Shown piece by piece: positions 15,030-20,925 of a stretch of DNA of 20,925 nucleotides. A program made the translations under genes and the position numbers. Within the stretch, counting starts at the first letter, position 1. Each line of letters opens with the position of its first letter. The notes beneath the pieces were generated by a model. The model did no database searches. It saw only the letters and a program-made list of their open reading frames with translations, and was not told where the DNA came from. Source of the stretch: Atribacteria bacterium SCGC AAA255-G05. Its GTDB lineage: Bacteria; Atribacterota; Phoenicimicrobiia; Phoenicimicrobiales; Phoenicimicrobiaceae. The stretch spans positions 15,961-36,885 of the forward strand of contig ASPA01000009.1 of assembly GCA_000405605.1 (NCBI GenBank), written 5' to 3'.

Positions 15030-15280
15030 ATTCGTGGTACCACCCTAATTTAATAAAGAAAAGAAGAGGGTAACCCTTCCTTACCTTTATCCTTAATTAG
15101 TAGACAATATATAACGTCTTTGAGACGTCACAGGTTACTATGTAATTTCACCTGTGTACAAAATATTTGAAGGTGAGATTTTCGGCAAACTTATGTTACC
15201 AATTCGCACCAACCATTGGCTCTCTTTAACAATCTCGGTCAGCCTACTTTTTCCTTCATAGTTTACAATTTATAATTGTT
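14965..15280 (-). ncRNA. T-box leader, probably sensing tRNA-Leu
   Basis: The conserved T-box AGGGTGGTACCACG is at 15033-15046. It forms an antiterminator with downstream TTTCGTCCCTA. Stem I is closed by GAAGG (15253-15257) with CCTTC (15169-15173). Its specifier triplet just before ACC is CTC (15175-15177), followed by the expected A: a leucine codon. The overlapping ATC (Ile) would be followed by T and is less likely. The distal part has AGAGAG and GGTGCGAA-like loop motifs. Two further hairpins (ACAGGT/ACCTGT and ACGTCT/AGACGT) lie between Stem I and the T-box. Uncharged tRNA should favour read-through toward the ppGpp riboswitch and ilvB. Confidence 0.92.
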
Positions 15281-15287
15281 AAAAGAT

Positions 15288-15316
15288 AGGTTACAACAAT
15301 TAATCTTAAATGTCAA
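15288..15316 (-). promoter_or_regulatory. Promoter of the ilvB operon leader
   Basis: Perfect -35 TTGACA (15311-15316), 17-bp spacer, and -10 TAACCT (15288-15293, a weaker match). Initiation near 15281 would place Stem I of the T-box about 25 bases downstream. Confidence 0.7.
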
Positions 15317-15329
15317 GCGGAGTTCAAAA

Positions 15330-15366
15330 ATTTTTTTTATTTTATCTGGCAAGTTTACAGATAAAA
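15330..15366 (-). terminator. Probable intrinsic terminator after ilvD
   Basis: The 9-bp arms TTTTATCTG / CAGATAAAA (15358-15366 and 15340-15348) sit 20 bases past the ilvD stop. They are followed on the minus strand by an A-run and then TTTTT. The stem is AT-rich, so it may be leaky. Confidence 0.5.
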
Positions 15367-15385
15367 ACCACTAATATCCAAAAGT

Positions 15386-17047
15386 TTACATATTTCGTAC
15401 GGCACCTTTATCAGCAGACCCCACTAAATCAGTGTAATATTTTAAATAGCCTGTCTTCGCTTTAGATTCAGGTACCTTCAATTTCTTTAATCTTTCTTTA
15501 ATCTCTTCTTCTTCTAATTTAATATTTAGTTTCTTCTCCGGTATATCGATTTCAATTATATCCCCTTCTTCTACAATAGCTATGGGTCCTCCCATGGCTG
15601 CCTCTGGTGCTACATGTCCGATAGAAGCTCCCCGGGTAGCACCGGAAAAACGCCCATCGGTAATTAAAGCTACCTCTTTATCCAACCCCATACCAGCGAT
15701 AGCAGAAGTAGGTGTTAGCATCTCCCTCATCCCGGGGCCTCCTTTAGGGCCTTCATAACGTATTACTATAACATCTCCTTTTTTAATCTTGCCTTCTAAT
15801 ATTGCTTTGGTACTTTCTTCTTCTGAATTAAAGACCCTTGCCGGTCCCTGGTGTATCAACATATCAGGGTGAACCGCTGAACTTTTTACCACTCCACCTT
15901 GAGGAGCTAAATTGCCTTTCAAAAATACAATACCCCCTTTGGAATTATAGGCATTTTCTATGGTTCTTATTACCTTATTATTTAAGATGAGAGCATCTTT
16001 AATATTCTGACCGACGTTTTTGCCGGTGACGGTCATCTCTCCTAAATGAATGATCTTCTTCCTGCTCAGCTCCTTAAACAAAGCAGAAATGCCGCCTGCT
16101 CTATCTAAATCCTGGATGTAATAAGAGCCAGCAGGAGAAAGACTGCATAATTGGGGGACTTGTTCCCTTATGCGATTAAAATCATCTATAGAAAAGGGAA
16201 TACCTGCTTCAATGGCTATAGCCAGTGAATGGAGCATGGTATTAGAAGAACCTCCCAAGGCCATCTCCACGGCGATCGCATTCTCTATAGCCTTTTTGCT
16301 AATAATATCTAAAAATTTAACCTCCTTTTCTAATAGCTCCATGATTTTTATTCCTGCATGTTTGGCTAACCTTATCCTGCGGGCATCAACAGCGGGAATG
16401 GTTCCATTACCGGGGAGAGCTATACCTACTGCTTCTGACCAAATATTCATAGAATTAGCGGTATACAGGCCGGCACAGGAACCAACTCCCGGACAGGCAT
16501 AATCTTCTACTTCTTTTAATTGTTTTTCACTTATAGAACCTGTTTGAAATTTTCCTACTGCTTCAAAGACATTACTTAAAGCAATATTTTCTCCCTGATG
16601 AAACCCGGCTAACATGGGTCCGCCACTTATTACGATAGTCGGTATATTGACTCTGATAGCTCCCATAATCATTCCCGGGACTATTTTATCGCAATTAGGA
16701 ACAAGGACCAAGGCATCAAAGGCATGGGCTTTAGCCATCACTTCAATAGAATCAGCGATTAGTTCCCTGCTGGGGAGAGAATACTTCATCCCCTCATGGT
16801 TCATAGCTATTCCATCACATACTCCTATGGTAGAAAATTCAAAAGGAACCCCTCCTGCCATTCTTATTCCATCCTTTGCTGCCTGGGCAATATTTTTCAA
16901 ATGAAGATGACCGGGAATAATTTCATTAGCTGCCTGAGCAACGCCGATAAAGGGTTTGTTCATTTCTTCATCGGTAATTCCTAATGCTTTAAGTAAGGAA
17001 CGATGAGGAGCCCTGGTTACACCTTTTTTTATTACATCACTACGCAT
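15386..17047 (-). CDS. ilvD: Dihydroxy-acid dehydratase
   Basis: Third common step of valine and isoleucine synthesis, dehydrating dihydroxy-acids at an Fe-S cluster. The 553-aa length is typical. Family motifs: EIIPGHLHL (residues 42-50), VCDGIAMNHEGM (76-87), NCDKIVPGM (118-126, Cys119), CPGVGSCAGLYTANSM (185-200, Cys191), and GRFSG near the C-terminus. The CPGxGSC form and Gly46 resemble archaeal/clostridial IlvD; cluster type cannot be decided from sequence. The ATG follows TAGGTGA. It lies just upstream of the ilvB leader but between its own promoter and terminator, so it appears to escape the T-box/ppGpp leader control of the other ilv genes. Confidence 0.96.
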   Translation of the reverse strand: MRSDVIKKGVTRAPHRSLLKALGITDEEMNKPFIGVAQAANEIIPGHLHLKNIAQAAKDGIRMAGGVPFEFSTIGVCDGIAMNHEGMKYSLPSRELIADSIEVMAKAHAFDALVLVPNCDKIVPGMIMGAIRVNIPTIVISGGPMLAGFHQGENIALSNVFEAVGKFQTGSISEKQLKEVEDYACPGVGSCAGLYTANSMNIWSEAVGIALPGNGTIPAVDARRIRLAKHAGIKIMELLEKEVKFLDIISKKAIENAIAVEMALGGSSNTMLHSLAIAIEAGIPFSIDDFNRIREQVPQLCSLSPAGSYYIQDLDRAGGISALFKELSRKKIIHLGEMTVTGKNVGQNIKDALILNNKVIRTIENAYNSKGGIVFLKGNLAPQGGVVKSSAVHPDMLIHQGPARVFNSEEESTKAILEGKIKKGDVIVIRYEGPKGGPGMREMLTPTSAIAGMGLDKEVALITDGRFSGATRGASIGHVAPEAAMGGPIAIVEEGDIIEIDIPEKKLNIKLEEEEIKERLKKLKVPESKAKTGYLKYYTDLVGSADKGAVRNM

Positions 17048-17151
17048 AATTCTTCACCTACTTTTTATTTTTTATTTTAATTAATAAGCTTTCGATAGAT
17101 AAATCCATTTATTGGTTAAATAGAAACCTCCGAGTTATATTACTAAGAATT

Positions 17152-17180
17152 ATAATATACTAAAAAATAACATTAGACAA
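17152..17180 (-). promoter_or_regulatory. Promoter of ilvD
   Basis: -35 TTGTCT (17175-17180), 17-bp spacer, and -10 TATTAT (17152-17157). This places transcription start about 100 bases before ilvD. Confidence 0.6.
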
Positions 17181-17197
17181 GAAGCAATTGCTACTTG
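17178..17197. promoter_or_regulatory. 20-bp near-palindrome overlapping the ilvD -35 (operator candidate)
   Basis: CAAG and CTTG ends flank AGCAATTGCT with a single mismatched pair. It overlaps the first bases of the -35. No T-run follows directly, so an operator fits better than a terminator. Confidence 0.45.
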
Positions 17198-17288
17198 CCT
17201 TATTACTAACAAAAGAAAGTATTATTAATATAGAATATTTTTTTCAAACTACCCACTAAAGTCTACACTAACGATACAAAATTTTTAT

Positions 17289-18284
17289 TTATAAAATTTC
17301 TATAATTGCCTTGGTATACTCTAATGTCCCTGCATTGCCTCCAAGGTCAGGAGTTAATTTTTTACCATCTTTCAAAATTTTCGCCACAGCTTTTTCCACC
17401 CTGTCTGCAGCTTCTCTCTCTCCCAAATACCTTAACATCATTATTCCGGAAAGTATTGTTGCTGTTGGGTTAGCCATATTCGAATTTAATTCTGGAGCTG
17501 ACCCATGTGCTGGTTCAAATACAGCTTCCTTTTCTCCTATGTTGACTCCCGGCACTACCCCTAAGCCCCCAACTAGTCCTGCTGCCAAATCAGAAAGTAT
17601 GTCTCCATAAAGATTTGGCATAACTAAAACCTCATAATCTTGAGGTGTTTGAATCAACTTCATACTCATTGCATCAACTATTACATCTTCAAAAATTATC
17701 TCAGGGTATTCTTGGGATATCTTTCTGACACAATCTAAGAAAAGTCCGTCTGTGTATTTCATTATATTTGCCTTGTGAACTGCTGTAACTTTTCTCCTTT
17801 CTTCTTTTCTAGCCAGCTCAAAGGCAAACTTTGCAATCCTTTCACTCGCTTTCCTGGTTATTATCTTTATGCTCTCAGCGGCATCTTCTCCTACCATATG
17901 TTCTATTCCCGTATAGAAGCCTTCTGTATTTTCCCTAACTATTACTAAATCAATATTTTTATATCTTGAAGGCACTCCTTTATATGACTTTACAGGCCTT
18001 ACATTTGCATACAGTTTTAACGACTGCCTTAATGCTACATTAATACTTCTAAAACCTATACCTATAGGTGTTGTAACCGGTCCTTTTAATGCCACCCTAT
18101 TTCTTTTGATACTATCAATTACATAATCAGGAAGAGGTGTGCCATATTTTTCTATAACTTTCTCACCAGCTTCTACAATTTCCCAATTAATTTCTACTCC
18201 ACTAGCCTCCAAAACCATTTTTGCAGCTTCTGTCACTTGTGGGCCAATTCCATCCCCCGGAATTAAGGTAATATTATAAGTCAA
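17289..18284 (-). CDS. Isocitrate dehydrogenase, NAD-type family
   Basis: Predicted to oxidise isocitrate to 2-oxoglutarate. This 331-aa beta-decarboxylating dehydrogenase has LIPGDGIGP, then Ser80, Asn82 and Arg86 in RSINVALR before LYANVRP, the isocitrate-binding pattern of IDH rather than of homoisocitrate or isopropylmalate dehydrogenases. AVHKANIMK holds the catalytic Lys and NLYGDILSDLAAG the metal-binding Asp. The residues after HGSAP are Glu-Leu, not the Lys-Tyr of NADP enzymes, so NAD is more likely. The start is TTG (18282-18284), set by GGAGG eight bases upstream. It follows the aconitase gene by 24 bases and completes a citrate-to-2-oxoglutarate set. Homoisocitrate dehydrogenase is the main alternative. 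Confidence 0.82.
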   Translation of the reverse strand: MTYNITLIPGDGIGPQVTEAAKMVLEASGVEINWEIVEAGEKVIEKYGTPLPDYVIDSIKRNRVALKGPVTTPIGIGFRSINVALRQSLKLYANVRPVKSYKGVPSRYKNIDLVIVRENTEGFYTGIEHMVGEDAAESIKIITRKASERIAKFAFELARKEERRKVTAVHKANIMKYTDGLFLDCVRKISQEYPEIIFEDVIVDAMSMKLIQTPQDYEVLVMPNLYGDILSDLAAGLVGGLGVVPGVNIGEKEAVFEPAHGSAPELNSNMANPTATILSGIMMLRYLGEREAADRVEKAVAKILKDGKKLTPDLGGNAGTLEYTKAIIEIL

Positions 18285-18308
18285 TTAAGTTACCTCCTAC
18301 CAATATAA

Positions 18309-20249
18309 TTATTCTTTTCCCTTTCCTTTAGATCTTATTAGATTTAAAAGACCTCCCTGAATTATCATCTCTCTCTGTCGGAGAGTAATATCTAAAATCG
18401 TCTTATATTCTTTGCTCTTGGTCAAATTTTTAAGCTTAATCGTTCTGCTCTTGATCTGGGAAATGGCATCTTCTATTAAAAGTTCGTCTATTTCTTCTAT
18501 ATCATCATAATCTTCTGGATTTTCAAATACCAAAGGTATTATTCCATTATTTACAAGGTTCGCCTGGTGTATTCTCGCAAATGATTTTGCTAAAACAGCC
18601 TTTACCCCTAAATATAAAGGGACGAGAGCGGCATGTTCTCGACTTGAACCTTGCCCATAATTTATACCCGCAATTATAAAGCCTCCTTTATTCTTCTTTG
18701 CCTTCTTTGGAAAATCTTTATCGCAAGGAGTCAGGCAATAATTAGAAAGGTAAGGTATATTTGACCTATAAGGAAGAAGTTTTGCATTTGAAGGCATTAT
18801 ATGATCTGTGGTGATATTATCCCCTACTTTGGTTAAAACTTTTCCTTGAACCTCTAGACTTAAGGGCTTACCTAACGGAAACGGCTTTATATTAGGTCCT
18901 CTTATTATTTCGACTTCTTCGTAATTATTAACTGGAGTTAAAATCATACTATCATTAATCAAAAATGTTTTAGGCATTTTAATTTCACTATAATCTTTTA
19001 ATCCGAATTCTCTTGGGTCAGTAAGATAACCGGTAATTGCTGATGCTGCAGCAACTTCGGGGCTTACTAAGTAAACTTTTGCCGAGAGTGTACCTGATCT
19101 CCCTTCAAAATTCCGATTAAAAGTTCTTAAAGACACGCTATTTGTTGGCGGAGATTGTCCCATGCCAATACAGGGGCCACAGGCACATTCAAGAATTCTT
19201 GCTCCCGACATAATTAACGCTACCAAAACTCCATTTTGAGCAAGCATAGACAGAACCTGTTTTGATCCTGGCGCTACTGCTAAAGAAACATGTTCTGCGA
19301 TAGTTTTATCTTCAAGAATTCTTGCTACCCTTACCAAATCACTATAAGAGGAATTTGTACAGCTTCCTATAACTATCTGGTTAACCTTAAGTCCTTTTAA
19401 AGAGGATACAGGCACTACCTTATCAGGGCTATGAGGACAGGCTGCCAGAGGTTCTAATTGGGAAAGATTTATCTCTATCTCTTCACTGTAAATTGCCCCA
19501 TCATCAGCTTTTATTTCGAAAAAATCCTTCTCTCTTTTTTGAGCTTTTAAAAAATTAAAGGCACTCTCATCACTCGGAAATATAGAAGTCGTTGCTCCTA
19601 ATTCAGCCCCCATATTAGTAATTGTTGCTCTTTGAGGAATAGATAAGTTCTTTAGGCCCTCGCCAATATACTCAAATATCTTGCTAACTCCACCCTTAAC
19701 AGTTACTCTTCTTAAAAGCTCGAGTATAATATCTTTTGCCGAAACCCACGGATTTAATTTCCCTATAAGATTAACTTTTACTATCCTGGGCATTGTAATG
19801 CAATATTCTCCGCTTGCCATAGCCACAGCTACATCGAGTCCACCTGCTCCTATAGCCAGCATTCCCATACCACCAGCAGTGGGGGTGTGACTGTCAGAGC
19901 CTAAAAGCGTCTGTCCTGGAATTGCAAATCTCTCCAAATGAACTTGATGGCATATGCCATTACCTGGCTTCGAAAAATATATCCCATATTTTTTTGATAC
20001 AGTCTGGATATAGAGATGATCATCAGCATTTTCTGGACCTGATTGAAAAGTATTATGGTCAATATAGGCGACAGATTTTTTTGTCTTTATCTCGTTAACT
20101 TTAAGTGCTTCAAGCTGCAGATAGACCATTGTTCCGGTGGCATCCTGAGTAAGTGTCTGATCAATACTTATTATAATTTCTTCTCCTGAAATCATCTTTC
20201 CGCTTACTAAATGCTCACTTATTATTTTTTGTGCTGCTGTTAATTGCAA
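18309..20249 (-). CDS. Aconitate hydratase, single-chain Aquifex type
   Basis: Isomerises citrate to isocitrate. The 646-aa single chain has a LeuC-like part followed by a LeuD-like swivel domain. GSDSHTPTAGGMGM, GSCTNSSYSDL and CACGPCIGMG hold the cluster cysteines. GDNITTDHIMP begins the linker to the swivel domain, where GINYGQGSSREHAAL and SFARIHQANLVNNGI are aconitase-like. I place the start at TTG 20247-20249, because AAGGAGG lies 8-9 bases upstream; the 25 extra codons of the longer frame read through dispersed palindromes. It lies between a Re-citrate synthase-like gene and isocitrate dehydrogenase, which supports aconitase over homoaconitase. Confidence 0.88.
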   Translation of the reverse strand: MQLTAAQKIISEHLVSGKMISGEEIIISIDQTLTQDATGTMVYLQLEALKVNEIKTKKSVAYIDHNTFQSGPENADDHLYIQTVSKKYGIYFSKPGNGICHQVHLERFAIPGQTLLGSDSHTPTAGGMGMLAIGAGGLDVAVAMASGEYCITMPRIVKVNLIGKLNPWVSAKDIILELLRRVTVKGGVSKIFEYIGEGLKNLSIPQRATITNMGAELGATTSIFPSDESAFNFLKAQKREKDFFEIKADDGAIYSEEIEINLSQLEPLAACPHSPDKVVPVSSLKGLKVNQIVIGSCTNSSYSDLVRVARILEDKTIAEHVSLAVAPGSKQVLSMLAQNGVLVALIMSGARILECACGPCIGMGQSPPTNSVSLRTFNRNFEGRSGTLSAKVYLVSPEVAAASAITGYLTDPREFGLKDYSEIKMPKTFLINDSMILTPVNNYEEVEIIRGPNIKPFPLGKPLSLEVQGKVLTKVGDNITTDHIMPSNAKLLPYRSNIPYLSNYCLTPCDKDFPKKAKKNKGGFIIAGINYGQGSSREHAALVPLYLGVKAVLAKSFARIHQANLVNNGIIPLVFENPEDYDDIEEIDELLIEDAISQIKSRTIKLKNLTKSKEYKTILDITLRQREMIIQGGLLNLIRSKGKGKE

Positions 20250-20272
20250 CTTAAAAACCTCCTTAATTGTAG

Positions 20273-20485
20273 GGGCACAATGAATTGTGCCCTTCCTGGT
20301 ATTACTGCTTTTTCCTGTGGGCACGATGCATCGTGCCTCTTGTCATTCCCATGAAAATGGGAATCTATTCTATCCTGTTTTGCCTTCTGGTACCTGTGGG
20401 CGTATCGCAATACGCCCCTACTGTTCTTTTAATTATATAGGAGCCGGATTTATCCGACCCGGTTCCTTACGGATCCGATGAATCG
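20273..20485. repeat. Cluster of at least five dispersed palindromic elements
   Basis: GGGCACAAT-GA-ATTGTGCCC at 20273-20292. GGCACGATGCATCGTGCC at 20320-20337, within a 28-base copy of 8724-8751. ATTCCC-N8-GGGAAT at 20345-20364, the layout of Neisseria dRS3. GGGCGTAT-CGCA-ATACGCCC at 20398-20417. CGGAT-TT-ATCCG at 20445-20456, plus a CGATGAATCG unit near 20475. Together they fill the spacer and enter the 3' end of the neighbouring gene. Confidence 0.75.
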
Positions 20486-20925
20486 AAACCGGGCGTTTCG
20501 CCCTTGCTCTGTCCTCTTCCTTCAATGGAGAAAGTTGTCAAAGATTGCAGTTCTTCATCACTAAAACTAGTTACCCTACCTTTTGCATATTCTTGATCAA
20601 TATATTCCTTTAACTTTAAAACCATCGGATCTCTTTTATTTATTCTTCTTTCCCCTTCTAATTTAAAATATTTATTCATCCAAACAGCAATCCCAGCCAG
20701 CCCTGAATGCGAACCAACTGTTACTGCCACAGGTTTATTCAATATCCTTTCTGTATCAAATATATTATAAATTTCTTCATCCTTTAATATTCCATCCGCA
20801 TGAATTCCTGCTCTGGTTTTATTAAAAGCATCCCCTACAAAAGGAGTTCGAGGTGGTATTTGATATTTAAGTTCTCTCTCGAAATAATTAGCTATCTCAG
20901 TTATGACTTCCAATTTCATATTTTT
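20467..20925 (-). CDS. Probable (Re)-citrate synthase, C-terminal part only
   Basis: The frame enters from the right edge without a start; the ATG at 20919 is internal, since codons before it are open. The 150 visible residues belong to the HMGL/LeuA family. PPRTPFVGDAFNKTRAGIHADG, then LKDEEIYNIFDTE and SGLAGIA, match the C-terminal part of clostridial Re-citrate synthase as I remember it. The downstream aconitase and isocitrate dehydrogenase support citrate as product. Homocitrate synthase or another LeuA-family member is the alternative. The last ~12 residues (ETPGFDSSDP) are encoded by a dispersed palindromic repeat, so the tail was probably added by repeat insertion. Confidence 0.68.
   Translation of the reverse strand, partial: KNMKLEVITEIANYFERELKYQIPPRTPFVGDAFNKTRAGIHADGILKDEEIYNIFDTERILNKPVAVTVGSHSGLAGIAVWMNKYFKLEGERRINKRDPMVLKLKEYIDQEYAKGRVTSFSDEELQSLTTFSIEGRGQSKGETPGFDSSDP

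Noticed and set aside
17058..17108. Possible ilvD leader peptide with three Leu and three Ile in 16 codons
   Set aside because: The only GGAGG is about 18 bases before its ATG, too far, and no terminator/antiterminator pair follows. The AT-rich sequence gives Leu/Ile codons by chance.
1544..19890. Plus-strand open frames of 60-110 codons throughout
   Set aside because: All lie antisense to well-identified minus-strand genes, show no family motifs, and are explained as shadows of those genes.
17289..20925. Aminoadipate-type lysine module (homocitrate synthase, homoaconitase, homoisocitrate dehydrogenase)
   Set aside because: IDH has the isocitrate-binding Ser80/Asn82, the aconitase is the single-chain Aquifex type, and the synthase fragment looks like Re-citrate synthase. 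Kept only as an alternative because the synthase is incomplete.

Overview
The window is low-GC bacterial DNA in which every recognisable gene lies on the minus strand, so transcription runs from high to low coordinates. It is an amino-acid biosynthesis island. The organism looks like an anaerobe: a probable Re-type citrate synthase, a ferredoxin-linked homocysteine module and several Fe-S dehydratases. It uses Gram-positive style regulation (T-box, ppGpp riboswitch, sigma-A promoters, strong Shine-Dalgarno sites). I cannot name the phylum from the sequence; a Firmicutes-like or deep-branching candidate lineage would fit.

Layout in transcription order. (1) 20925-17289: the 3' end of a probable (Re)-citrate synthase, an Aquifex-type aconitase and an isocitrate dehydrogenase, together making 2-oxoglutarate for glutamate. 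(2) 17180-15338: ilvD with its own promoter and terminator. (3) 15316-14799: a sigma-A promoter and a long leader with two stacked riboswitches, a T-box (specifier probably CUC, Leu) followed by a ykkC-class RNA matching the ppGpp subtype, each with its own terminator. (4) 14727-300: a 13-gene run ilvB-ilvN-ilvC-pheA-leuA-cimA-(DUF39 homocysteine protein)-(NIL-ferredoxin)-(UPF0280)-proC-leuC-leuD-leuB, closed by a very strong hairpin at 188-234. (5) 1-110: a promoter and the first codons of another gene leaving the left edge.

How the genes work together. CimA makes citramalate from pyruvate, LeuCD and LeuB turn it into 2-oxobutyrate, and IlvBN, IlvC and IlvD then make the isoleucine and valine keto acids, so no threonine deaminase is needed. 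LeuA with the same LeuCDB makes the leucine precursor. PheA, ProC and the homocysteine module add phenylalanine, proline and methionine precursors. The citrate-to-2-oxoglutarate module supplies glutamate, the amino donor and proline precursor.

Most notable: the tandem T-box/ppGpp leader; an ilvB frame broken at a seven-T run followed directly by TGA, with the rest of the gene intact in the next frame; a three-gene homocysteine module embedded in a branched-chain operon; and gene spacers filled with 7-bp and 8-bp periodic degenerate repeats and short perfect palindromes, some of which have become part of reading-frame ends.
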